Below are positions 1 to 10,195 of a stretch of DNA of 64,000 nucleotides, piece by piece (within the stretch, counting starts at the first letter, position 1; each line of letters begins with the position of its first letter). Under the pieces are notes generated by a model. It made no database searches and was not told the DNA's origin. It saw only the letters and a list, made by a program, of their open reading frames with translations. The DNA is from Gigaspora margarita (Eukaryota > Glomeromycota > Glomeromycetes > Diversisporales > Gigasporaceae). The stretch spans positions 140,574 to 204,573 of the forward strand of contig WTPW01001143.1 of assembly GCA_009809945.1 (NCBI GenBank), in the 5' to 3' direction. The translations under genes were made by a program, and so were the position numbers.

Positions 1-640
1 AGGATTAGAGTTAGAAAAGCATATTATATGTAAAATTTTGTGCTAAAAACTTTTACTTAGTGCCTGAAGATAAGTTATCATAGTAAAATATTTCGTTGAC
101 TAAAATTTTTAGATTTTTTCTTAGTTTCATTATTTTTTGTTTTTGTTTTAGTTATACAAGATCCTATGATCTAATTGGTTGAACATATGAGCAGTGATGA
201 TCACTGCTAGTGAGATTTAGCAAAACTCAAAAAAATTAATCTATTTTGAATATATTTCTGTTATTTTAAAGCAACAAGCCTAGAACACAGCTTGTTATAA
301 CCAGAAAAAAGTGCTTTTCAACTTTTTCTAAGTTTGCAAAATAAATTAAGAAGACTGTTTTGTATATATTTTGAAGAGAATACAATTTTAGGCCAAAAGG
401 CCTTTACTTAATGAGTTTAAAGATTTTTGCAATAATATTTAAATATAATATGTATTTTTGGGAGCAGAACAAGTTTATTTAGGCAACTCTTTCCAACGAT
501 CACTTGTACCAACAAATATACTAAAATTTTTGAGAAATAAATTTTAATGATGAACAGTAGAAAGGTAACAGAAAACCTGAATAAATAAGACAGCACTTGT
601 CGTTTAGAGGTAAAGTTCATAGACTGCCTGCCAACAAGCT
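1..640. other. AT-rich non-coding stretch with half a MITE
   Basis: No protein-like frame is seen. A short hairpin (GCAGTGATGATCACTGC) lies near 192-208. Near 450-485 the sequence resembles the terminal repeat of the palindromic MITEs at 38.66-38.87 and 39.00-39.25 kb (shared core GAACAAGTTTATTTAG), so a fragment of that family probably lies here. Confidence 0.4.
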
Positions 641-757
641 TAGAGCTTATGGGTAATCATGAATTTATTCATAATCAAGCTATATCATTTCATTGTATTT
701 CTTGTAAAGAAATATTTAAATGTAAAAAATCATTAACTAAAAAAGATAAAGAACAAT

Positions 758-1174
758 GTGAAGAGCAATTTAAAACAATCCAGTACACCAGAATGTGAAT
801 TATGTCAATTGCATCACTGGCGTTGTTCTGATAAAAAATGTACAAATTGTTGTATGTTAAATAATTATAATGATATTGTTTGTGATTATTGTAAAGCAAA
901 CAATCTTGAATATAAACGAGCATTATCAACAACACAGGAAGCATATAACAAAATTAAAAATAAAGTTTCTTATATTGTTGGTAAGTACAAACCTACAGAA
1001 TCTGGTAAATTACATGCTCAAATTTACATGCAATTCCATAAAAATAAAAGACAAACTATAAAAACTGCTAAAGAAATATTTAATGATGAATCATTAATAT
1101 TTCAAAAAAAATTAGGCAGCACTTCTGAACAAAATCATAATTATATTTTAAAATCATATGATTGTGTAAAATAA
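758..1174 (+). pseudogene. Rep-like fossil, HUH endonuclease part (CRESS-DNA virus type)
   Basis: This is the N-terminal part of a replication-initiator-like gene. The first ~50 residues are a Cys/His-rich cluster with several CxxC pairs (CELC, CTNC, CDYC). Then comes a region like the rolling-circle Rep endonuclease of CRESS-DNA viruses. It has an HUH-like strand (HAQIYMQF, around residues 88-95) and a YILK tetrad near the end that matches the catalytic Tyr motif YxxK. In the family this domain nicks and joins single-stranded DNA at the origin. The helicase part follows directly downstream. The copy is broken in a few places and looks like an old virus or plasmid insertion. The Cys-rich head is not typical of circoviral or geminiviral Rep. 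Confidence 0.7.
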
Positions 1175-2399
1175 TTCCAGGTTGTCAATCTGATTTTTTT
1201 AATCTTACAAAAATTTGTAATAAATGTGATTCAACTTGTAAACGAAAAATTGCTGCTTGGGAAAGAGGCAAATATCCAAAAGAAATTGTAGGTCCATTTG
1301 AATTCGGCGAATATCAAGAATTAGAAGGTTCCAAACAAAATAAAAAAGATATAAATAAATATAAAGCTGATGAATATGAAGGTGGAATTGAAAGTAATGA
1401 TATGTTGTTATATGAAAATAAAACACCACTTGAAATCTTTAAAGCAAATAATGATAAAATTTCATACTGTAAAAGTTATAAAACAATGACAAGAATTTAT
1501 AATAATCTACAAAAAGAAAAAAAGAAAGAAAAAGAAGATAGATTTTGGAGACCTTTAACATTTTATATTTATGGACCTGGAGGATCTGGCAAGTCAGCAC
1601 TTGTACAAACAATATTTTCTCATAAAAAAGGAGAATTATATGATGAAAAACCAAAAAAAAACAAAGAATAATTAGTGGTAAGTAAATATTATATTTTTTT
1701 AATATTAATAATATTAATAATAATTTATAAAATTTAATTTGTTTTAGGGATGATTATACTGGACAAGATGTAGTTCTCCTTGGTGAATTTTATACTAAAA
1801 TTGACTGGAATGAAATGATTAATTTGTTAAATAATACATCACATCGTGTAGAAATAAAACACAAAGGTTTTGAGCCTTTTATTGCAAAATATATATTTTT
1901 AACAGCAAATGAAGCCTATAATTTTGGAAAAAGACATGATGATGAAGAATCTGTACAGAGGGATTTTGGTCAATTTGAAAGAAGATTGAATTATATAATT
2001 GAATTCAAAGGAAAATATAATCATGATATTGAAAAAAGAACAACTGAAATTATATTTCACAAAGGTGATGAAAATAAATTTCGTGAAATAATTTGGGATG
2101 TTGAATATTGTATTAGTGAAGATGGAATTGAAAAAACAATTGAAGAAAGTAAAAATCTTAATCAAGATATTGAAGGAGAGCACATAATTGATAGTGATAA
2201 TTTATATTGGTACAAAAAATTTCTACAATACAAAAAGAATTATTTATATAATTTTTCTAAAAGTAGAAAAATGTTTCATTATAAACAAGAATTTTTAAAT
2301 AGTTTACAAAATAATATTATTGAAACAGAAGATTTAATGATTGAAGCTAGTAGTTCATCTAAAAGAAAATTAGAAGAATGTAATTCGAACAAAAAATAA
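1162..2399 (+). pseudogene. Rep-like fossil, superfamily 3 helicase part
   Basis: This is the ATPase/helicase half of the Rep-like fossil. A Walker A motif GPGGSGKS is coded at about 1573-1596. Further on, VVLLGEF fits Walker B and IFLTAN fits motif C of SF3 helicases. A charged tail of about 100 residues, rich in Glu and Lys, closes the region. In CRESS Rep proteins this domain unwinds DNA during rolling-circle replication. The order endonuclease, Walker A, Walker B, motif C is the family order. The copy has a small number of breaks. No capsid gene or viral origin hairpin was recognised nearby. Confidence 0.7.
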
Positions 2400-2516
2400 A
2401 AAAAATAAAGAATAGAAAATTTATATTTAAATAAATTTTTTTTTAAATTTGGATTCAGAAAAATTAGAAAATTATAAAAATGATTAGTTATTCTTTATTT
2501 CTATTTGTAAAACAAA

Positions 2517-2992
2517 ATGTCTGATTGGTGCAGCAAATTTGAAAACTTTGAAGCTTCTGTTAGTTGGGAAAAGCAAAAACATCCAACTAAAAAACTTAAC
2601 AAATATCGATTAGTTAAGATTAATGACAAACTTTACTATAAAGTTATGACACAAAAACCTGAAATAACTTTTCTTTGTAATATTAAACACTTTGATTTAT
2701 TAAAAAACTATACATGGCATTGTAATAAAAAAGAAAAAATAATACATGTTATATTAAAACAACTATTAAAAAAGAAAATAAATGGAAACTTATTCAGTTT
2801 CATTGAATGATTCATCCAGAATGGAAGATGTTAGATCATATTAAAAGAAATGGACTTGATAATTGTGATGAAAATTTACAAAAAACAACACCAAGAGAAA
2901 ATGCATTAAATTGTAAATTAAATAAAAATAATACTAGTGGATATAATGGAATTTATTTTAATAAATATAAAAATTCTTGGAGATTTAAATGA
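2517..2992 (+). pseudogene. HNH endonuclease gene, broken
   Basis: Two overlapping frames carry one protein: 2517-2810 (97 residues, starts MSDWCSKF) and 2807-2992 (61 residues). The second has the hallmark of HNH endonucleases of the phage/homing type: DHIKRNGLDN, then ENLQKTTPRENALN, then NNTSGYNGIYF and SWRF, which matches the usual HNH core followed by an AP2-like DNA-binding strand pair. The frame changes near 2790-2810. The second frame stops at a TGA just before YENKK, where relatives usually continue with W-Y-E-N. It is probably a decayed selfish endonuclease that nicks or cuts DNA. Its place right behind the Rep-like fossil may mean both came in together, but that is inference. Confidence 0.7.
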
Positions 2993-2999
2993 TATGAAA

Positions 3000-3240
3000 A
3001 TAAAAAATTAAGAACGTAAAGAATTTAGAATTACAAAAAATAGAACTAGTAAACAAGCAAAAAAATAGCAATAGATTTTAAATCAAAACATGTAAAATCA
3101 CAGGAAATCATAATGGATATCAAATAAATTTAAAATAGAATTATATTTATTTCTAAATTAAGTATAAAATAAATAATATAAAAAAATATATTTAACCAAA
3201 TAAAGCATAAAATAAAAATATATAAAAAAGCCAGATATGG
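3000..3240. other. AT-rich decayed flank of the HNH gene
   Basis: Short lysine/asparagine-rich open pieces follow the HNH gene. They may be its decayed C-terminal part, but nothing firm can be read. Confidence 0.3.
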
Positions 3241-3257
3241 TATATCGAAAATTATTT

Positions 3258-3395
3258 TTTTAAATAACTTACTAAACCTTCGCTTAAATTATTTATTTAT
3301 ATTTCTTACTAAACCTTTGCTTAAATTATTTTTTATATAATGTATTAAACTTTTGCTTAAATTATTTTTTATATAACTTATTAAACTTGAGCATT
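3258..3395. repeat. Short tandem repeat, about 3-4 copies
   Basis: Units of roughly 40-45 bases share the core ACTAAACCTTCGCTTAAATT (variants TTAAACTTTTGCTTAAATT). The copies drift in sequence. Confidence 0.6.
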
Positions 3396-3408
3396 TTTTT
3401 TATATAGC

Positions 3409-4000
3409 TAGTTCGTGAGAAATCGCTTGTAAACGATAGTCAATTTTTTTAAAAAAATTAATTATCGTACACAAGCAATATCATAAGAACTAACAATCCA
3501 ATTTAGCTGAAATTTTAGTATATTATAAAGGAATATAGCTACTGTCTATAGTAAAAATTTGAGCCTATTTTAATTATAGGTTATCGAGAAAATTGATGCC
3601 AAAATTTGATTAAGCCTTACGAATTTTATATGTTCTAAAAAATTCATAAGACTTAATCAAACTTTGACATCAATTTTCTCGATTATCAATAATTCAAAAA
3701 GGCTAAAATTTATATCATAGATAATATCGATATTCCTCTATAATATAATAAAATTTCAGCTAAATTGGATGGTTAGTTCTTGATATATTGCTAGTATACG
3801 ATAATTAATTTTTTTAAAAAAATTGACTATCGTATACAAGCGATTTCTCAAGAACTATTGATCCAATTTAGCTGAAATTTTAATATATTATAAATAAATA
3901 TGGATACTATATTCGACAAAAATTTGAGCCTTTTATAATTATTGGTTATCGAGAAAATCGATGTTGAATTTTGATTAAATCTTACGAATTTTATAATTCT
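3409..4000. repeat. Nested palindromic (foldback) repeat
   Basis: An ~83-bp near-perfect palindrome (core CGATAGTCAATTTTTTT and its mirror) occurs at 3409-3492 and again at 3774-3857. Between them is a ~280-bp segment that is itself palindromic about position ~3633. A partial copy of one arm of that middle segment follows the second palindrome (3858-~4000). The pattern P-M-P-half M suggests a foldback or MITE-type DNA element that duplicated or recombined. Confidence 0.75.
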
Positions 4001-4805
4001 ATATATTCACTAATTTATTTTTTATATAAAGTGATTTTATAGAAAAATTTATATTGTCACATCTCTACATAGTCACCAGATTTCTGAGTCCCGAGGGTGT
4101 GATTATATGGGAGTGCGACTGTATTCCAACAAGAACTTTTAGAAAATTATTATAATTAAGCGAAAGAGCTTGAAAAAATCGTTAGATTTAATTGTTTTTT
4201 CACGTATAGTAATATCGATCAGTACTATGATTTGCATTAATTCCAGTAGTTCGTCAATTTATTTATCCAGAATTTTAGTACTGCAATAGCCTTATTCGCG
4301 TTAGTTAAGTATTCATTTATAAGTGTCTTTAAAAGATTATTTATCTGTTTAATTTGACGTTGTCGATTTGAAATTTTTGGCATGTTAACATAAAATGATA
4401 TATCGATTTATAAGATTTATGGATTTTAATTCTGAAACCCCTTAATTGTTGATTTTTTTTTAAATTATACCAACAAAAGAATTTTAAAATTATGAGTTAA
4501 AACAAGCTATGCGCATGCTCATGCGCTGGGAGCTTTTAATTTTAGCGATGTCACTGCTATTCAATCGAATTTTGTATTTGGTTATGGCACTGCAATTATC
4601 TCTGTTGTATTATGTGTAGTGGGCTTGTGATTTAGTTAAAGTGTTAAGTTTTGGTTTATTACATGAGTAAATTTAATATTTTTGTCTTATTTCGGTTATT
4701 TTGTTTTTAATTTGTAATTATGTGATCGTGAAGTCTGCTCGATACGTAAGTATCGAGGCAGATTTTGTCTCGAATCAACTCAGATTCAGACATTTGATAG
4801 GCCAT
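4001..4805. other. Non-coding; left part of an interspersed repeat
   Basis: No coding frame is seen. The last ~40 bases (with AATCAACTCAGATTCAGAC) match the sequence just before 14470. This shows that the LTR element starting at 4806 was inserted into a copy of that repeat. Confidence 0.5.
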
Positions 4806-5211
4806 TGTTACGACCACAATATTATTTTTTTTTTATATATTAATTATTTCTTATTTGGGATAGTATGGGAATGATTATCATGGCGTGGAGTCACTGACTC
4901 CCGGAAGGAGCTAAAGACTCCCGGAAGGAGCTAAAGACTCTCAGTGGGAGCTTGAGACTCCAGCACAAATCGCAAATATATAAAGAGAAGGTTTCAGTGA
5001 AGGAATAGTAGACAAGCAGTTAACAATAGTAGATAGTATTTAGTATTATTGTAATAACCCGATATATTGATTTATATAAATAAAGATAAACCTTATAACC
5101 AGAAACTGTGTGTTAGTTTATTGATTTAAACCATTTCTTTAAAGCACTATTTGTTCACGATCGAAGCTAAATTGGTTCAAACCCTATAAAGCTCTCCCAC
5201 CGATCATAACA
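4806..5211 (+). repeat. Left LTR
   Basis: It starts TGTTACGACC and ends AACA. It contains three copies of a GGAGCTAAAGACTC-type tandem repeat (about 4900-4950), a TATATAAA box near 4977 and an AATAAAG stretch near 5082, compatible with promoter and polyadenylation functions. Confidence 0.85.
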
Positions 5212-5228
5212 TTTGGTGCCGATTGTGT
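5212..5228 (+). promoter_or_regulatory. Primer-binding-site-like sequence
   Basis: TTTGGTGCCGATTGTGT lies directly behind the left LTR, where the tRNA primer pairs in LTR elements. TGGTGCCGA is a common core. The tRNA was not identified. Confidence 0.6.
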
Positions 5229-5277
5229 GGATTTGGACGTTATACTCAAAAATTCAAACGATTTTTAATTAAAAATT

Positions 5278-6144
5278 ATGGAATATTATTTGGATGCTGA
5301 TAATGATAATAGAGATAATGATCTTGAAAGCCAGGAAGAAAGTTTTCAACAGAAATCTCAACAACTGCTACAATTAATGGCTGGCATCCTGTATCAAGTA
5401 TTCAAAAATAATCATAATCAAGAAGTAAACTTTGTAAATATACCTACATTTTCTGGAGGAAATCAGGATCCAATAGAGTGGTTAGAAACTGTGAAACATT
5501 CTTTTGAAGCTAACAATATCCAGGGACATCGTCGAGTATCTGTCATTGGTGCTTATCTAACAGGAATTGTGGGATACCAGGAAAAATGCCAAACCTCATA
5601 TCGATATATGGGAAGATAATAATAACCCAGATAAAAGTTTTGTTCATCAATTTCAGCATAATTTTTGTACCCCAGTAATGATAAACTGTTGGAATTTAGA
5701 GTTATTAACCCGAAGGCAAGGTGCCATAGAAACTGTAGATCAATATGCTGCCGATATATGAGCATTGTTTCATCATTTATCAAGGGTTGGATCTCAATAT
5801 CCTGAAGTAGTAAAAGCCCAGATGTTCGTGCAAGGTCTCCATCCGATTTGTTGTTGTTTGTACAACAATTCATTCCAAGTACCCTTCAAGAAGCCATAGA
5901 AAGGGCCCGACTATGTGAATCAATAATTATGTGCAATCTGCCTGTGTGTATTCCTGCTGCAGCTTATAATACAGCATCGAACTTAGTTGTAGCCCTTCTG
6001 CAGTTGCCCCAGATAGTGTCTTTTTCAACGCCACAAGTAGCAACCTCTGTGCCCCCAAAAACAAGAAGTCATGTAGAACACGTGGGTTTTTTATCACAAG
6101 AGGCCATCTCCGCTGTGATGGGCAGTGACGATAATAATAATTAG
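5278..6144 (+). pseudogene. Gag-like part of the LTR element
   Basis: The first frame (5278-5619) has a Gln-rich N-terminus and then IPTFSGGNQDPIEWLE, the usual start of the capsid-like core in Gag proteins of fungal Ty3-like elements. Further Gag-like stretches follow in 5567-6144 (for example QYAADI and PSTLQEAIERARLCE). No zinc knuckle is evident. Gag forms the particle that packages element RNA. This part is broken. Confidence 0.7.
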
Positions 6145-6449
6145 CTCCCCTCTTCGCCTGGTACAAGTGAACAAAAAAGAGCTGGATGCCTTCGAATAAG
6201 ACTAGATGGAATACTGCCTTGCGAAATAAAATGAATGGTCACGTGAACGTGGTTAAAATTGAGAAGAAAGGAAAAACAAAGCCCGTTGACTCTTTGCTGA
6301 AAGTTGGTCTAGGAAATGAAAGACAAGAAAGAAAGAAACCTAAAAATAATGAACAAAAAGCCCTAAGAGAAATGATAAATGGTTGTCAAAATAATAATGG
6401 GATCAGAAAAAGAAAAACAAAAAGGATGTACTCGATGAAGGTATAATAA

Positions 6450-7312
6450 CAGATGACCTGGAGGACCCATTAGATGATATTCAAAACTTATTTGATCTTG
6501 AATGTGACTATTTAAATAGTGTCGAATTTAAGAAAGATGAACGTAAAGCACCCATCGATAACCAATTATTGATACCTGTTTCACCTGGCTTTTCCTATTA
6601 TTATAATAAAATTAATGTTGACAAGGAGAAACAATTAACATCCGTTGGTCATCAAAAATCTGCAGAGAAGGATCAAGATATGGAAACACTTGGTCTCGTC
6701 CCTTATTATCTAAACGGAATAAAGATTAGAAGAAACGAATACAAAATACTTATAAAGTATCAAGGCCCTACAGATATAAACTATACTGGTCAGATTGTAG
6801 AAGGAAATAAACCAAAAGAGAACGAAGCTTGTAGCAAAGTAGTTGTAGTAGATTGCCATGACAGTGAAGTAGTATTTGACAGAGGAAAAATGGCTGTAGG
6901 CCCAAATATAAAGAATGAATATCATACATTATTAACATACCACAAGAAATCGGCAAAAACGGGTTATGTTAAAGGAATGAACGATTTTGATAATTGCCAC
7001 CAGAATGGAGTTGAAGTCGAAAAGTATGAACCCAAGGTATTTAATAATTATCAAAAACCTGTAGATATAGGTCATACTAGTACAACTTGGGATTTTGAGC
7101 GTTGTTATCATAGTGAAACCGGCCTAACTAAAGATAAGAATAAGATTGAATCCAAAGCTAATATGAGCCGCCTGATAATTCTACCCGTACGATACAACAA
7201 AAGAGATGACGAAGTCAAAAGCTATGTCAAAAATGAATTGAATGGAATCGAAGTTGAAAAGAGCAAACCAACTACTGGTTGTAAAACTTTAAAAACCGCC
7301 TATGAAGCATGA
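6450..7312 (+). pseudogene. Degenerate Sel1-like repeats inside the LTR element
   Basis: A long open stretch has a period of about 36 residues. Recurrent pieces resemble Sel1-like repeats (CHQNGVEVEKYEPKVFNNYQ, then a similar unit around CYHSETGLTKDKNK; an earlier YYLNGIKIRRNEYKILIKYQ). Sel1-like repeat proteins are a hugely expanded host family in Rhizophagus-type fungi, often fused to kinase domains. The simplest reading is that the element picked up part of a host gene and carried it as cargo. Repeat consensus residues are worn, so this is an old capture. Confidence 0.6.
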
Positions 7313-7938
7313 AAGACGACAATCGAATTATTTAAGGCTCAAATCAATTCGATTAAAAGAGAAAAAGAGTTGCTAAAACAGAAAGAAGATGACAGTAAAG
7401 GGGAAAAGGTATATGGAAAAAGTCTTGATGATATGTATAAAGCTTGGATACTGAAAATCGAAAATATCAGAGGTGTAATATTAGTGAAAGAAGAGGAGAA
7501 GTCTATACTAAACATACTACCATGCGAAATCAGAAATGAAATTCCTGTGAAACCTGAATAGTATGATAAAGGGAATGAAGGAAATAATGTTGTAAATGAA
7601 ATTACATTGAAGTTTCGAGTAAAAAGGTGTATTAATATATGTAAAGCTACTAAGTTACTAAAGTATGAGGAAAAGCGAAGAGAATACATACTGAATGGAT
7701 TTGGAGAAGTTCAGAATAATCATGTGATCTATGAATTTAGTGCTGGCATCAATGGTGAAAAAACACCAATAATAATACTCTTGGTTGGAAGGCTGTGTAT
7801 CCACAACAACCTTGGTGATCGAGGAAAACGAATGGGCAAAATGAAAAAAAAAAACACCAAATCGTCCAGAAATTGTCTCAGCAAACAACCCATACAAAAG
7901 AAGGAAATGTTAGTGATTTGCCAGAGCTTATTCTTCCA
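7313..7938 (+). other. Charged, unrecognised internal region of the LTR element
   Basis: Lys/Glu-rich open pieces lie here (7370-7561 and 7607-7987). The final codons before the polypurine tract read like the usual C-terminal end of a Ty3-type Pol (LPELILPREG), so a remnant of the Pol end may survive. No enzyme domain is recognised. Confidence 0.45.
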
Positions 7939-7950
7939 AGGGAGGGATAA
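7939..7950 (+). promoter_or_regulatory. Polypurine tract
   Basis: AGGGAGGGATAA lies directly before the right LTR, the expected primer site for plus-strand DNA synthesis. Confidence 0.6.
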
Positions 7951-8400
7951 TGTTACGACCACAATATTAATTTTTTTTATATATTAATTATTTCTTATTT
8001 GGGATAGTATGGGAATGATTATCATGGCATGGAGCCACTGACTCCTGGAAGGAGCTAAAGACTCCTGGAAGGAGCTAAAGACTCCCGGAAGGAGCTAAAG
8101 ACTCCTGAAAGGAGCTAAAGACTCTCAGTGGGAGCTTGAGACTCTAGCTCAAATCGCAAAGATATAAAGAGAAGGTTTTAGTAAAAGAATAGTATACAAG
8201 CAGTTAACAATAGTAGATAGTATTTAGTATTATTGTAATAACCCAATGGATTGATTTATATAAATAAAGATAAACCTTATAACCAGAAACTATGTGTGTT
8301 AGTTTATTGATTTAAACCATTTAACTTTAAAGCACTATTTGTTCACGATCGAAGCTAAATTTGGTTCAAACCCTATAAAGCTCTCCCACTGATCGTAATA
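7951..8400 (+). repeat. Right LTR
   Basis: It is the same sequence as the left LTR apart from scattered substitutions and about two extra copies of the GGAGCTAAAGACTC-type unit, which account for its greater length. It is followed by CCATTTATGG, of which CCAT repeats the left flank. Confidence 0.85.
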
Positions 8401-8910
8401 CCATTTATGGTCAAATGTTCGATTGATTAATCGATCGATGATCAATCAAGAGGAAGTATGAGAGTAAGGTACAGTTTAAGTTAATTAATGAGTAAGTATG
8501 AAGTAATTGTTATGTAATTGTTTAAGGTACATATTAGTATTGTTAAGGTCGTAAGATAGACTTTTTCTTTTGCGAACCCGATATTCATTCTGGTTACATC
8601 AACCCTCCTCTCTACCTAGTGAGTTTTCCTAAGTGGCCTGTCAGGACGACAGTTATATGAGTAATAAGGGTTAGGTGGCTTATGATTAAAACATCAGTCA
8701 TTCTTAAGAAGTGAATGCATTTTATGATCTGTCGGGACGACAGTCAGTTATATAAATTAATACAGCCTATGACTTGTTAGTACGACAGTCAAAGAAAAAA
8801 TTATGCGATGCTATAAGGCTGCGTAGGTTGCTCGATAGTAGGAGAATAACACCCATTTGTATTTTTTTAGCGTAACCTATAAATGAGAGATAAAACAAAT
8901 GAGTTATATT
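8401..8910. repeat. Interspersed repeat, copy 1 (right part)
   Basis: About 500 bases match 14470-14970 closely (cores TCGATCGATGATCAATCAAG, GCGAACCCGATATTCATTC, CTGCGTAGGTTGCTCGATAG). It holds three spaced copies of a CTGTCGGGACGACAG hairpin-like motif. No coding frame is seen. Confidence 0.8.
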
Positions 8911-9949
8911 GGCAATAAATAGTATATTTAAATCATAGTAGGAAGTACATATTTGGGCGAATTAATTATGGCGAATGTTATTAGGGTTGAAGTTTATCTT
9001 AAAGAATTGTGTATATTTATTTTATTAATTAGGGTAGCTGCACGACGCAGTCACGCTAAAACCAGGAATGTTATACAACATTTAAAAAGAAATAGAACTT
9101 ATCTACATTATTATATTTTATAATTAAGATTATAATATACTGTTGCCTAATTTCACATCTTTTTCTTTATTTAGTAATTCTTTCATTATTTCATTTCAGC
9201 TACTTTATTGTTAATGATAATTGTACTTAATATTGCTTATATCATATATTTTTATCTTTTTATACACAGCTTTTATTTGTTTTAAACCATGTTGTTGACA
9301 AGAGGGAAATTTGGATTACACAAAATAATTATAACATGTAGTGCACAGGTATGAAACTAGATAACAAAATTTAAAGAAAATAAAAAATGCAACCAGGCTA
9401 TCTTGCATATTAGTTACAGCTTTTAAATGCTATAAATTAATATATAATCTGACTACAAAAACAGGATAAAATTTATTAATTAAGTCTGCCTACTACTATA
9501 TAAATAATAATAATTAATCCTAAAATGAATAATTATGTATCTTTTGAACTATATAAGTGAATCTATGTCCATATTATTATTCTTGCTCAGATTTTTTCAT
9601 CAAATATTATGAACTTTATTAAATATTTATATACTGTGTTCATAGCAATTTATGTTCACATGCTTATACTTGCGTGATGAAGCATAAATAAAGATTGAAA
9701 GCACTATAGTGCACCATATCTGGTGCATTTGACTTAATAAATAAAGTAGCAAGTTTGAGCCCATTTATAGTGTAGCATATTCAACTTGCTACACATTACA
9801 ATAAGTAAGGTGCTAGATATGAAAAGAACAAGTAAACAAAATAGTGAAGTAAGCAAGCACTAAGATTCACCATTTACTCTTTATAATTAATGCACCAACC
9901 CTATTAAAAATGTTTATCTATAAAATATACATTGTATAGAAAATATATA
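8911..9949. other. Non-coding AT-rich stretch
   Basis: No gene is seen. The segment ~9640-9870 shares diverged blocks with ~11035-11290 (for example GAAAAGAACAAGTAAACAA), pointing to an old duplication or two copies of one repeat. Confidence 0.4.
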
Positions 9950-10195
9950 CCATATTCTTCTGAAAATAAGCCCTTTTTTTTACTATAGGGGAGCTTATTT
10001 TCTGGTATAATTTCAACTAATAATTTGAATAATTTGATATTTAGTTGCTTATTTCTATAATATAAGGAGTGCTTATTTTTGGGTATATATGAATTGTAGG
10101 GGGTGCTTATTTTTTGGGAGTGCTTATTTTTGAGTATATATAAATTGTAGGGGGTGCTTATTTTTTGGAAGTACTTATTTTTGGAGGAATATAGT
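9950..10195. repeat. MITE-like element with internal minisatellite
   Basis: Its ends form an imperfect inverted repeat (ATATTCTTCTGAAAATAAG on the left; the mirror of ATATTCCTCCAAAAATAAG on the right). Inside, a GGGGTGCTTATTTTTTGG-type unit with TATATATAAATTGTA spacers is repeated about three times (10065-10180). Confidence 0.6.

Larger units (their letters stand above)
4806..8400 (+). mobile_element. Non-autonomous LTR retrotransposon, Gag-bearing
   Basis: Both long terminal repeats are present (4806-5211 and 7951-8400). They begin TGTTACGACC and end near ATAACA/ATAATA. A primer-binding-site-like sequence TTTGGTGCCGATTGTG follows the left LTR and a polypurine run AAGGGAGGGATAA precedes the right one. 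A 4-bp duplication CCAT flanks the element. The inside carries a Gag-like part and a long region with degenerate Sel1-like repeats. No reverse transcriptase, RNase H or integrase is recognisable, so it probably depended on a helper. The LTRs differ at a modest number of sites by eye, plus repeat-number differences, so the insertion is not recent. The internal frames are broken several times. Confidence 0.85.

Noticed and set aside
180-215. Hairpin GCAGTGATGATCACTGC as part of a tRNA
   Set aside because: No acceptor-stem pairing or T-loop consensus at the right distances.
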